Program-made: the position numbers and the translations under genes
DNA from: Oreochromis niloticus
Lineage: Eukaryota > Chordata > Actinopteri > Cichliformes > Cichlidae
Direction of reading: 5' to 3'
NCBI RefSeq assembly: GCF_001858045.2
Contig: NC_031983.2
Span: forward strand, 5,946,369-6,010,368
DNA: 64,000 nt
The notes under the pieces: model-generated
The model's input: only the letters and a program-made list of their open reading frames with translations
Told to the model about the DNA's origin: nothing
The model's database searches: none
Shown here: positions 48,752-60,500 of the stretch, one piece after another
Layout: every line of letters starts with the position of its first letter
Position numbering within the stretch: the first letter of the stretch is position 1

Positions 48752-51700
48752 ATTTTGTTTTTCTTCTTCAGCTTTGTGTGCTTTTGCAGCATTTTCCTGT
48801 TTGCTTGGTGTTTTCTACAGCTGTGGTGTGCTTGACGTTTCACGGCCACTCTAGAAAACAGCCTCAAGCAAGAGTTTAGGTGAACTTTTTACATTAAAAT
48901 CAACCCTTCCTCTCTCTTTTTCCCTATTTGCTCTGTCTTTTAATCAAGTGTAATAACTACTCATGTCTAACACATGTGAAAAGTGCGATAAGTCAAGTTG
49001 GATTGTGACAGGAAAGTGACATAAAAGGGTTTAATATTTAATAAAAACAAAGATTAACAGATTAATATTAGTGGCTATATTTTTTTTTCTTTTATTGTCA
49101 GAAACAAACAAGCCACAAATTTAATACCTATAGCAATTTTTAAGGAAATAAAAGACATTCTAAGAGCTTACCCTCCTTGACATTTTCTCCACTTTCAAAC
49201 ATAAAGAGTATCGAGAATGCAGATGATTTATCTCATTTTTATGTTACTCATTGGAAGAGGAGGGAATGTAGAAATTAGTGGATTAAAGCTGCCTATCAGA
49301 ACCTTTACCTCCAATCTCTTGACCGTCATGTGACTCTGATCTTCCTCCTCACATCATCTACTTCCAAGAAACTTCTTCTTCCTCTCCCTTCTCGGCAACT
49401 TCTGGGAAGCTATCAAAGACCCCCGTGATTTCTTCGATTTCCTGTCTTTTCACAGAAGTGCGCCCTCAGTTAGGGCAGGTATTGATAATGCATTAGCAGT
49501 ATGCAGACAGAGTGGCAGACATGTCAGTGATTTAATTAGCAGCCATATTGAATTAGTCTGACTGAAGGGGAGAAATGACCCCATAAAGCGTCTCCTCATC
49601 GCACCCTCTGGAATCTGCCATAGAGCTGCATTATCGACAGGGCAACAACTGTCCACGTGTCTTTGAAACTACTGTGTAGGAACTTGATCAGTGTTTAATA
49701 TTTAAAAGTATCCACAAATGGAAATGACTGACAACATTCGTTCATAGTAGCAGTTCAGAGTATCTGCATGGTCCGCATACAGGCTGAAAGCTAGTGGAGT
49801 TTAGAATGTCTACAATACGCAGCAGCAAATGTAAACTTTTTCACACCAAGACGTTTTGTGCTCCAACAAACTGCAACATATTTTACTTTCTTTTACCTTT
49901 GCTGACAAAAAAAACTTCCATGTATTGTGTTGCTTATAGAGAAAACAGGTCAAGATTTAGATTGATGTTACCTCCTCTCCACATCTAAATGGCCCCAGCG
50001 TCAACTTAGCCACCACTTAATTTCAAGCATGTTGATTTAAGCTAACACCACACACTCCTACAAATTACCATAAGGAGCCATATAAATCATGTATGGGGAG
50101 GAAAATGCTCTATCAGAGGTGCCTAAATGGCCCTGATATGTATACACCAAGAAGGGAGGAGGGAGCGAGGGATGGCTGATGAACTGATGGAGCAAGAGAA
50201 GACGAGGGAGCACTTCAAGAAAGAAAGGGAGAAAAAAAGTAATAAAAACTAAAACTTGTGGAAATTTGTAAGGGCAAAACTACATAAAGAAAAATGTTTT
50301 AGGAGTAAGAAAGAAAAAAAGGGCCATCCAGAAAACAAAGGTAAAAGTGTGAGAAGAAGAGATAGATGGAAAGCATACGACTGACTCCTTGGGTTCAATT
50401 TAAGCAAAGAAACATGAATATTTAGTTCCCAGTGACGAATATGCAGTGTTGTCCTTTCACCACTGGATGGCACTGTATGATTATCATTGTCCCTTCAGGT
50501 TTGTCCTTGTTTCACCTCACAAAACACACGGTTGAACATTCATCAGTAGTGGATTAGATTTCAGTTTTGTTGATATCGCACAATAAAGGTTTTCTGTTTA
50601 TCAGTTAATTAAAGCAAAAACGCTTAAAAAGTTACAATTAACTTTGACTTGAGTGTACATGCTAATGGTTTGGGACTGATTGTATAACAAAAGCAACAAA
50701 ACTCTGATAATCTGTTTCTGTTTATTTGAATGTTTCAGCGATAAGATATGTATTAAAATGACTTTTCTCAAAGTCAAAAGGCTCATTAACATAAATTTCT
50801 GCGTTGTGATCAGAAACCTCCTGCATCATCATGTAAAAGGACAACTTTTACATAATTTTATTCATTCTGGGATCTACAGATATATTGCGCCGCATATAAA
50901 AAGTCCTTTTAGGCAAATGTTTCATTCAGCTGACTTGACACCTGCTGCAGGTGTTTCTGCTGCCACTGATTTTACTGCCAATACTGCTGCTATTGCTTTA
51001 TCCTCTTACTATTAATTTCTTTATGGCCTTTAGCAGGTTTTTCGCAAAACCAATCAACTGCTTAAATTAGCAGATCCGGGTGGTTGGCTTTAGATCTTTG
51101 AAAGTAAAATTTGATTATTCAGGACTGAAGCAATAATAAATCCTTAAACATCCTACTTCCTTTACTTCAAAGATTTCAAATAAGAAACTATATTTGGTTT
51201 ATTAACATAATGATTGAGTCCATTTTAAGTGGCAGTACCAGGTCAGCATTAACTATGTTGTTTTAATACGTTCATTTTCATGATGAATTCACTATGAAGC
51301 TGCGAAACTTGAACACACTGAAATCTGAAACATGTAAAGATAAGATAAGAAGCCTGCTGCCTGACAAACAAGTGCTTCCGGTGTGCATGCATTCATCAGT
51401 GCATTCTTTTTAAACATTTAAGATAACAAAGCAATCTGTCATAAATAAAAATGTGAATTTATAGTTAGAAATAAATGTGTCACTATCAATATCCTGTGTG
51501 TCTATCTTGGTGCACCTAATATTTCATTTAATAAAAGCTCTGTGGGCTTCCTTTAACCCTGAAACAGAGATTACAGCTAACATTAATATTCCATTTTTTT
51601 GCCTCTGAAATGTGAAAACATAGTGTACCCTGTGGAGTGGGCTGTTTGTCACCGCTTGGTAATTACGAGACCACTGTGCTTTCATTTAAACATAAAAATA

Positions 51701-52542
51701 TTAAAACTGAGAAATCAGCATTTCCATGGTAACAAAACATAAAATGTGTTAATAGTTGGACCCAAAGTGATCTTTTAATTACAGACCAGCATTATCATTA
51801 AATAATATCAGTGCAGAATTGACTCCTGGCCTGTCGGAGGGCACTCAGTCAGAAACATCCTGGCCTCATAATGAGGAAATAAGCGATTCTTGTCTCCATT
51901 GTTGTTGCCTCAAAGAGGTGAGATTGATTCTCACTTCGTTTTACGGGATACAAAATAACCCTTAATGTATCCTTTCACACTCCTTCCTCCCTCCTCCTCC
52001 ATCTTCAACAGAACACCTCACTCCTCACTCTCATGTTCCAGGTTAACTCAATTACACCGAATAATCGGCTCCTCCCTGGCCACTCGCTGCCCAGGCTATT
52101 TCCCTAATATAAAGAAAAAGGAATCTCATTGTGCAAGAGTGTAGCCTGTTATGTTTCCAGTGAACTGGAGATTTATAGCTCGAGGACTGAGAGCCACTTC
52201 AAAAGCAGTTCAGAGGTCCACTTTTGCTTATTGCCCCTTGTGTACTGTTTTACCCTAAATAGTAACTTTAAGTGGAAATTCCTCAAAATGACCACTTGAG
52301 GCTGGGCCCGAAAGTGAGTCAGTAAACTTCAATGTTAAAAACACCCACAACAAAATAAACATGTTCACAAAGTGGCACAACAGACAGTTTTGTAATATTC
52401 AGCTAAATTCACCTATTCTTTATATCAGTTGCACAGAGTTTGACTTTTTTTTAGACAAGATCTTTTTAAATTGTAAAAGTACACAATTGTATTTTAATAC
52501 AACAATCTGTTATATCACAAAACTTGTTCTGTGGTTAAAACG
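48752..52542. other. Intergenic; contains a candidate conserved block
   Basis: 49440-49660 is unique-looking and rich in homeodomain-type words ('gataatgcattagcag', 'gatttaattagcagcc', 'attgaattagtctgac'). A 111-codon frame at 50680-51015 has no recognisable domain. No exon recognised. Confidence 0.45.
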
Positions 52543-52544
52543 TA

Positions 52545-54096
52545 CACAGATCAGGTATAACATTTTAAGCACTGATGGGTGAAGTGAATAACAATGATTA
52601 TCTCTTCATCATGGCACCTGTTAGTGGGTGGGATATATCAGAGAGCAAGGGAACATTTAGTCCTCAGAATTGATGTTAGACGCAGGAAAAGTGGGTGTGA
52701 AAAATAGAGGTGTAAGGATTTGAGGGAAGATGAGGGCCAAATTATGATGGCGACTGGGTCAGACCATCTCCAAAACTGTGGGGTGCTCCTGGCCTTTGTT
52801 TAGTATCTATCAAAAGTGGCCCAAGGAAGGAGCAGTGATGAACAAATGACAGGGTCTATGGGCACCAAGGCTCATTGATTCACGTGGAGAGTGAGGCTGA
52901 TCCAACAGAAGAGCTAATGCAGCTCAAATTGGCCTAGTCTAATGAATCAGCATTCTTTTACATAATGTAGATGACTGGCTGCGTGTGCGTTGTGTACCTG
53001 GGGAACACCTGGCATCATGATGCACTATGAGAAGTGCATCCTGGTGCCAGGTTGCCTGATCGGTGTATGAAGCAGGCGAGCTGGTGGAGGCAGTGTGACA
53101 CTTTGGGCAATGTTCTACTGGGAAACCTTGGGTCCTGCCATCCGTGTGGTTGTTACTTTTACACGTTATCACCTATGTGGCCTCTTTTGGCAGGGTAATG
53201 TGCTCTGCCACAAAGCAAAAATGGTTCAGGAATGGTTCCAGGAGCACAACAAGGAGTTTGAGGTGTTGATTTGCCCTCCAAAATTCCCTAGATCTCAGTC
53301 CAGTCGAGACAAACAGCACTGATCCATGGAGGCCACAACTTACAAGATTTAAAGAGACCAAACAGCCACTTCACAAGCGTATGGCACAACATAGAAGAGC
53401 CACCTCCACAGGACAAGACTCAGCAGTCCATCTGCATCTTAAGGATAAAGGTCACTCTTTCGAGGATGCCAATGTTCACATTTTGGACAGGGAGGACAGA
53501 TGGTTTGAAAGAGGAGTGAAAGAGGCCATCTATGTCCACTGTGAGCGACCATCTTTGAACAGAGGCGGTGGTTTACGACACCAACTGTCTGCCATCTATA
53601 ATCCAGTTTTGAGTTCCCTCCCCAGACGCCTTAACGCCCACTCACATCCTGGGCCATCTGACCTCAGGAATTCACATAACAAGGTGGGGCCAGGTTTCAC
53701 AATGAGCTCACCCAAAACCCTGGCTGATTAGGTCCCACACCCGCTTTCACACCTTGGCGCATGTGATTAGAGGATCACCAGGGGGTCCTTTGTCCCTCCT
53801 TGGGGGGATACTCCCACTGGGTTTAAATCTGGGACTCTCGGCCATTTGACCTTAGAACTGAAGAAGCTTCTCGGATGAGAGGTGAAACGTCTTCAAGCAA
53901 CTTAAAGAAGTCCAGACGCCTTTCTTTGCAAACTCCTTTGACTAAAGGATCTGTTGCTAACATCTTGGTGCCAGATACCACAGCACACCACAAAGGTCTA
54001 GTGGAGTCCATGCCTTGAAGTTTCAGGGCTGTTTCAGGAGCAACAGGGGACAACACGATATTAGGCAGGTAGTCATAATGTTATGCCTGACTGATG
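52545..54096 (+). mobile_element. Tc1-like transposon, complete ends, interrupted by a nested insertion
   Basis: The left end 'cacagatcaggtataac' and the reverse complement of the right end 'catcagtcaggcataac' are terminal inverted repeats. Each is flanked by TA (52543-52544 and 54097-54098), the Tc1/mariner target. Inside, in order on the plus strand, lie diverged transposase remnants: 'gcaatgttctactgggaaac' (AMFYWETLG), 'caggaatggttccaggagc' (QEWFQEHNKEFEVL) and a PKFPRSQS remnant of the PNSPDLNP motif. 'cttggtgccagataccacag' follows after the insertion. It lacks part of the N-terminal half and the DDE region is broken, so it is inactive. Confidence 0.85.
53354..53942 (+). mobile_element. 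5'-truncated retroelement tail with GIY-YIG-type endonuclease fragment, nested
   Basis: The insert starts mid-domain with ETKQPLHKRMAQHRRATSTG, the segment just after the GIY-YIG core (pattern GETxxxLxxRxxxH), in an open frame to TAG at 53731. It continues GHSFEDANVHILDREDRWFE and KEAIYVHCERPSLNRGGG, a conserved C-terminal endonuclease part. About 210 bp of 3' untranslated sequence follows. The host Tc1-like sequence resumes after a TAAA duplication (53350-53353 and 53943-53946). 5' truncation plus a short duplication indicates insertion by target-primed reverse transcription. GIY-YIG endonucleases at the C terminus are typical of Penelope-like elements, the likely source. Confidence 0.7.
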
Positions 54097-54098
54097 TA

Positions 54099-55249
54099 AG
54101 TAAATCCGTGCTCTAGTTTTCATCTGATGCATTTTTTTTTTATGGAACTGACTTAGCACTAATTAGGAAGGACTCCATCCGGTTGTCTTAATGTGGTCGC
54201 TCCTGGACGAAGAAAAAAAGACTGGTCATGAAGCTAAAGTTGACAGAAATGTTGGTTCTTACTTCCAGGCGACACCTGTTTGATTTGTCATAGATTTTCC
54301 ACTGTGTGCTCTTCCTGACAGAACCCTCACTTTAATCCAGCACTAGGCGTACATTAGCTTGTAACTATCACAGGATCAGTTTGTGTGTTTGCTAAGAATC
54401 AAACCAGGAGTCTTTCACATGTAAAACACACATATTATCCACTCTACCGAAGTGCCACAGAAGGCAGGTTAGAGCAATCTGATACAACATCTATGTGTTC
54501 AGGGTTCTAACACTGGCAGCTCTCTGATGCAGCAGCACAGCGAAGTTTACTGAAACGTTGTTTCAGCAGCAATCATCTGAACAGTTTCTTTGCTTCTGTG
54601 AGGGAAATTCCATCAGATTGAAAGAAAGAAAACAGCAAACTAACCATTTTTAGCTCTCACCTAGCACTCTCTAAAATTGGCTGAGCATAATGAGAGAGCA
54701 GAATGTCCTCTCTTATGTTGTTAGCATAATCTGCCCACGACACCACAAGACTATCTCTGCTTCCTCCTCCGCCTCCCCAGTACTGCTGGAGAGCGCTGTG
54801 AAGTGGATGAAAGATGAAATATTCATCTTCCTGAATTTATGATAGAGAACAGTAGATGGGGGCGGATGGGTAATGTTGGTGAGAGTGAAAAAGAGGAAGA
54901 TGAAGGGTGTCTAAAGAACTGAGAGACGTTAGACCAAGATGTCATGACGAGGTAGAAGTGAGGAGTGAAAGTAAACAGAGAAAAGGACAAAGTTCTCCTT
55001 TATATTCTTACTGCCAAACTCTTCATCTGAAATCTCAAGTGTAACAAATGACAGAAAATACCAAGTAAGAAGAGATCAAACTTTTCTGTCTTTTAAAACA
55101 AACATGTTTCAAGAATGTCCTTGAATGAAAAAAAGACCTTTTTTTCTGTACATTTTTGTTTCTACACATAATGATACCAGAAATGGTGAGGAAATGTGAA
55201 TACAAATAAGACTAAAGGAGAGTCAGAACCTTTAAACTTAAATTATTGA
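54099..55249. other. Intergenic, no gene seen
   Basis: AT-rich unique sequence between the nested transposon and repeat fragments. Nothing is recognised. Confidence 0.55.
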
Positions 55250-55360
55250 ACACTGGTGACCTGTCCATGGTGTACCCTGCCTCTCGCCCTGTGGTAACTA
55301 GGATAGGCTCTGTGCGCCCCACAACCCTGATAAAGATAAGGAGGAGAGAATGGATGGATG
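55250..55360 (+). repeat. End fragment of widespread fish repeat, second copy
   Basis: The strings 'gacctgtccatggtgtaccc', 'aactaggataggctctg' and 'gagagaatggatggatgg' match 21375-21525. Confidence 0.75.
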
Positions 55361-55484
55361 GACTAAAGTCTTAGCATTAGTGCCATCTCCTCTTCGGTTT
55401 TTGAAGTCAGAAGTGACCACATTTGAAAAAATAGGAGTCCTAACTTGTCGGTCTGTATAGACACAGTAGAGGTGGGTGGAGTGA

Positions 55485-55660
55485 TCCAAATATCGATAGT
55501 ATCGATACCAGTGCTGATATTGATATGGGATCGATGCTAGCAGGATAGGATCAGTAATTTGTTTCTATCCTCTAACTTGTGTCACTTTTTTAAATGAAAA
55601 AAATATACCTCAAGCATGCACTATGAAAAATGTATAGCCTATATCACATTTAAACAACAG
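55485..55660 (+). repeat. Dispersed repeat, unknown class, copy 2
   Basis: Contains 'tatcgatagtatcgatacca', then 'cagtaatttgtttctatcct' and 'cctcaagcatgcactatg'. It matches 3830-3970, more than 51 kb away. It is likely an old mobile element with palindromic TATCGATA-type ends. Confidence 0.6.
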
Positions 55661-55859
55661 AAGTTGACACAAGTGTTGTGGAGACAGGTACATTTACATT
55701 CCAAGTCTCCAAAAAAACTCAGTTTAGTTGAAAGGTGTGCTTAATTATTTACTCAATTATTGTGGAAAGTAAAAATCACTCTTCAAAACTTAAAAAAATA
55801 AAAGTTTTGGTTTTGGTGTTGGAATACTGGTCTTGGTCTCTGATGCATCCATGGGACTA

Positions 55860-55985
55860 TGAGCACTTACATAGGAAAAGCATAGAAAAAAGTGCTTGTA
55901 TCAATGGGTGAACGAGGCAAGTTGTATAAAATGCTTTGAGTACTCAGAATAGAAAAGCGCTATATAAGAACGAGTCCATTTAGCA
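55860..55985 (+). repeat. 3' part of the tRNA-derived SINE family
   Basis: The strings 'gaacgaggcaagttgtataa', 'atgctttgagtactcag' and 'aagaacgagtccatttag' match the tail of 16647-16853. The tRNA-like head is missing or decayed. Confidence 0.65.
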
Positions 55986-56514
55986 TTTACTCACTAAAAC
56001 TGTATAGATTTCTTAAACTGACTGTTCAAGAAGTTCAAGTAACTACTCAGAAAACTGTATTATTTGTTAAACAGAAACAACAACAAAACACATGCTTTTT
56101 TCAAGGTACAGTTCAGCTATTTAAACATCTGAGGTGATGAAAACCAGCAGCTCCAACTGCCTGTGTCAACACCCACGTGATACCCGTTTAAAAACCCCTG
56201 GGCCATGAGAGCAAAAGGTGTCATCATTTTCGTTTGTTGTGCTGTGCTTTGTCCTGCAGGTGCTGATCAGAGGCTAATTAACTGTATGAGCTACACCTGG
56301 CGCAGTGTGCTCGGCTATAAAAGCTCTATCATCTCTGCAGCCTCTGATGCTGCAGGGGGAGGATCGCTTCCGTGGCATCCTGAGCGTCTTTTCTTTTGTA
56401 CTTGTAATATACTTCCGACTATCAAAACAATTTTTTACACTCCTGACCTGCTGATAAATACGTGTTATGGTAAGTTCCTTGTGTTATCACGGGGCTCTGT
56501 GCGGACTGACTCAC

Positions 56515-56605
56515 TTTTGGAGTCAGCCTCAAGGAGTCATTACAGGAACTGCAGTTTCTGGCATCTCAATATTGCCCCAGAAGTTGCCACTTGGCACAAA
56601 CCCAA
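56515..56605 (+). repeat. Dispersed repeat fragment
   Basis: The strings 'ttttggagtcagcctcaagg', 'acaggaactgcagtttctgg' and 'ccccagaagttgccac' resemble 42080-42170 ('agccagccccatgtggctac', 'caggaactgcagattcc', 'accctgaagcggtcactag'). It is an unassigned teleost repeat family. Confidence 0.5.
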
Positions 56606-56666
56606 ACCATTTTTTTTTTAAAAGCAGAGGAAAAACACTGTCCTGAACTTAACTGTCCCAATACCC

Positions 56667-56693
56667 CCCCACCACCACCACCACCACCACCCA
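56667..56693. repeat. (ACC)n microsatellite with flanking C runs
   Basis: About seven CAC/ACC units embedded in poly-C ('accccccccaccaccacc'). Confidence 0.9.
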
Positions 56694-58262
56694 CCCCCCA
56701 AGACATGACAGTAAGGTCTTGATTGCTTATGAATTACAAAAAGAAAATCTGAAGCAGCATCTGCTGGAGTACAGATCATTTAAATTACCTGCATATTCAT
56801 AGAAGTTACTCGTCATTTGTCAGGGTTAGACTGTGGCAGCACGGATTCATGCTTTTGAACAATTGTGAGCTGAGCTGTTTCACATTTAGCGACCCTTTTA
56901 GAAAAAGAGTGGGATTCTGATGCTGATAAAGCATCGAGTTCATACTGTAACCCTGTGGACGGCAGGCAGGGGCGGAGTTCTGCTCATGAGGCAAAGGGGA
57001 AGACAAAGGAGAGACAGAGAACAGCACCTGATCCCCATTAATCGTGTCCGCAGTGTAGATTTCTCTTGGTTTGTGTCAGCAGGAGCAGTAGAGTGGAAAG
57101 AAAGGACACAGCGAGGGAGTGTTTGAGTCCAAGTCATGACATGAAGAGTATTACACTGACCAGAGTTAACAAAGGAACACCAAATGGGTGCTCTGTCTCA
57201 CCTAGAGGTTCTAAAAATAACCCACCTGGTAAAGTCACTGTTTGACGACTGAGTTACACTTTAACAGTTTATCATCATCCCAAACAGTAGCTAACTTAAA
57301 TTTAAGGGACTCTCATTAACTTTGTCTGCATAAAAGTATAGAAAAGTTGGTCCAAAAAAGTCCAAAATGTAAAATTTATTTAGAGTAAAAGCAGTTTTCC
57401 TTGTTGCTATTAAATAATATTTGGTATTCTGATTAACTTGCTGTATGTTCCCACCATGAACAGACAGACTGTAGAAAATAAATCCTTAAGTTTCTGCATT
57501 ACTTTGTGCTGCAAAAAGGGGGTAAAGGTTAGAAGGAGGTGGTTCTACCACACTTTTATATTTGTATGCATGTGTGATGTATTTATTCCAAAGTGCATAC
57601 CTATGAACTGATTCAGGAGTGTAGTTGCTCATTACAGCCGCTCATAGATTCACACCATTTATATGGGATCCATCCAGAACAGCCAAAGTCGTGTACTGCT
57701 GACCACTGAGCAGATGCACTGTAGCAGCAGGAGGCTAAGCACCTTGCTCAAGGGCACCTTGGTTCTGCTGAAATCAACCTTCATATCCAGTGAACTATCA
57801 GACCAGTTAAAATCTAATTTCCTCAGACTTTTTTGGGTGGAATACACAAAAGTTGGAGTTTTGGAAAATAAAAGGTTTTGATTTTGGATTCATTAATTGT
57901 TATCTGTGACCTTGTCCTACCACTGCAGTGCAGCAACACCAGAAACAACACCTGAAGAAATGAACTGCAACATCAAATATGTTTTAAAAGATATAATAGA
58001 TAAAAGATTAAAGTCTCGGGCTTAAAGTTTTTTTTTTTTAAAAGCTGGCACACGACCTCTCTAGCTTCATAAAAAAATCAAAAAGAAAATGTTTAGAGGC
58101 TGACAGGAGAACAAGCGCTATTTCATGGTTTTGAAAGTTATGTTCATACTTTGTTATAATTAGGGTATCAGGCGTATAATTAAAACTGATAAAAGGATGG
58201 GTAGCTAATGTGGTTTTTTTTCTTTAAAAAAACACTTCATGTGACTAATGGCATAATTACAG

Positions 58263-58885
58263 TAAATTGAATTTTTACCATATTTTATTTGGAATGACAA
58301 TGTAATTAAATTTACTTACAAAAACGTAATGGTAGGTACACTAGAATAAGGAGGTAACTTGAGGTTTTTACAGGAAATAAAGACATAATTATACTGTAAA
58401 TAATTTTAAGTGGCATGTAAATAATTTACAGTAATGTATAAATCATTTTACATACTGCATGAGTATTTAAATAATTGCACAACTTCACGAATCTTACAAA
58501 AAAAGAAGTTGTTGTAAGTAAATTTAAGTAGTAAGTAATAAGTGTGTAATTTCTTGGTAATTTACAAGAAGGGATTTAGAAATTAAGTAATTTTAAATAC
58601 TGTGTAAATAATTTGAAGTACTACACAATTTCTTGATCATTTTTCTTGAAAAACAAACAATATTTCCTCATTTTACATTGTAAATACACTGTACTTTTGG
58701 GGGCATTGGCTAAATGATGGACTGGATAAATCTTGCCTTAAACATGACTTACTTACAGTATAATTCATTCTTTGTTTCCTGTAAAAACTGTTGTGGTACC
58801 CCCTTCTAGTGTACTTACATAAATTATTTGTAGATAAATATGATTAAATTTTCATTTTAAATAAAATATGTTGAAATTCAATTTA
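58263..58885. mobile_element. Palindromic MITE with long inverted ends and TA flanks
   Basis: The left 'taaattgaatttttaccat' and the reverse complement of the right 'taaattgaatttcaacat' match. The match continues inward over about 125 bp through 'atattttattt' and 'gtaggtacactagaa' (left) against 'gtaagtacactagaa' (right), ending at 'gtttttacaggaaa'. The interior (about 58378-58775) is AT-rich with many TAAATAATTT-like words and no coding potential. Length about 620 bp. TA at each border suggests mobilisation by a Tc1/mariner-type transposase (inference). Confidence 0.75.
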
Positions 58886-60299
58886 ATTACAGAGGATTTA
58901 TGACTTGAGTCGCAGGCCATTTATAGTGTTACCTTTTTTAACAGTTTTTATTGATGGATTAAAAAGATTATTAGATTCTGGTTTTGTATTTCTGAAATGG
59001 GCCCTCTTTGTTATCTAGATTGCAGCCTACAGCGTTAGGCTGAGGATGGTAGGATGTTTGTAGTATTGCATAGATGTAGATACATCCTCAGTTTTAAGAA
59101 CACACATGTTTATTCCTTTATAAAGATGAAGGATTCAGAAGACTTTCATGTTCAAAAACTAGAGCAAAAGGCAGCAATGCTTCAAAATGGAGTGGGTCTT
59201 TGATTCCACCAGTAGCTGATGGAGAAAAGGCAGAAAACAATACATACACTTCAACCATAGTAAAGAAAGCAAAGTGTTTAAAATTCACTTTTATATGCAA
59301 GAGATGTAAAATAAAACTGCTAAAGAAGTCGTTTACCCTTGTAAATGCAGCCAGATAACATTTTGTTTCGATCATTTATTAAACTTTTAGTACAACACAA
59401 AGTGATATTCAGGTACTCAGACATAAAGAGAAACCTCCTCCTGTCAGATGAATGAGAATAATAAATGTAAATTATATTATAATGCAGATGGTGCCCTCTG
59501 TGGGTCCCTCCCTCTGCCTCAACCCCCTCATGCTCCCACGCGCCTTGCCTTCTGGGTCACCACTACAACACGGGTCACCAGCAATTGATTTGCTCTGCGT
59601 CCCTACCACATGGATCATCCATTCATCACTTCACGCGTTGAAGGCTGACGTCTGGCAAAAATCAATTCATCAGCAACAAAGAAAAAGACCATTTGCTGCG
59701 ACTAGCACACACTTCTAGGTTTGGAGTTGAGCGCTGTTGTCTCGCTGCATGGGGGTCTGCTTTAAAGCTATTGCTAGGCTATAAGCTCGCTTACACATCA
59801 ACCATCAGGCTGTCAGAGACAATCATGAAGGACAGCAGTGGATGAAGGCTGGCGCAGCTACGTGGCTGGAAGGCGGGGGGTGTTTTGACAGATACAGCTG
59901 ATGTCCTGAAAATGACACCATTCATCTAAAAGCTCAACACAGTGATGCTGCACTTGGGAATTTTCTGGTGCGATTAAGGGATCTGTCCCTTGTTTAATAG
60001 AATAATTACCTCAGTGTGTGGACTTATTAATATTACATCCTTTTAAGCTTAATAATGTAATGAACCGTGAAAGTAATTGACATCTTATATTGTCCTAATT
60101 AAATGAATGCAATAAATCCGTCCCCGTGGTACAGCAAGTGTTTAAATCCCCATTGTTGAACCACTGTAAACAGATCCAGAATATGCATCATACTCATACA
60201 CTGTGTAAATTAAATTGATCAAGGGTTAAAGGATTGTATTAGAAAAGCTGATTTTATTGTAACTTTAGTGTTGCATGGAAAGGTCAACCTTCTCAAATT
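58886..60299. other. Intergenic; contains a candidate conserved block
   Basis: 59940-60130 is non-repetitive and rich in TAAT/ATTA words ('gacttattaatattacatcc', 'gtaatgaaccgtgaaagtaa', 'cctaattaaatgaatgc'), as in many vertebrate developmental enhancers. No exon was found. Confidence 0.4.
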
Positions 60300-60500
60300 A
60301 AGTGGAAATGAAGCCAAATTGAAACTTTTAAAGAGCAACTCAATACTTATTTGTATTGGCTTGCTTTTAGCTATTATTTCTATTATATATATGATATTGT
60401 TTTTTGCATTTTAATACTTGTACTGAAATGTAATGTTTGAAGCACTTTGAGACGCTTAACTAGAAAGGCGCTTATATAAATACATTTTACTTACTTACTG
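60300..60500 (+). mobile_element. LINE 3' tail fragment
   Basis: Remnant 'gaaacttttaaagagcaac', then an AT-rich stretch, 'gaagcactttgagacgctt', 'aggcgcttatataaatac' and a TTAC tetramer tail. This is the typical 3' end layout of fish L2/Rex1-type LINEs (terminal codons, CACTTTGAG, TATATAAATA, short repeats). Confidence 0.55.

Larger units (their letters stand above)
56100..58262. other. Intergenic; contains the longest open frame of the window, not accepted as a gene
   Basis: A 138-codon frame at 56205-56621 starts MRAKGVIIFVCCAVLCPAGA, which looks like a signal peptide. It runs over a TATA-like CTATAAAAG (56315-56323), a donor-like GGTAAGT (56469-56475) and a dispersed repeat (56515-56605). 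No domain is recognised. 57600-57890 contains 'caccttgctcaagggcacc', a motif common in fish repeats. Confidence 0.4.

Noticed and set aside
53381..53731. Host GIY-YIG nuclease gene
   Set aside because: The frame starts mid-domain, is flanked by a TAAA duplication and sits inside a Tc1-like transposon, so it is a truncated retroelement fragment.
56205..56621. 138-codon open frame as a secreted protein gene
   Set aside because: No domain is recognised, its 3' part overlaps a dispersed repeat, and a TATA-like site and splice donor-like site lie inside it. Length alone is compatible with chance in 64 kb.
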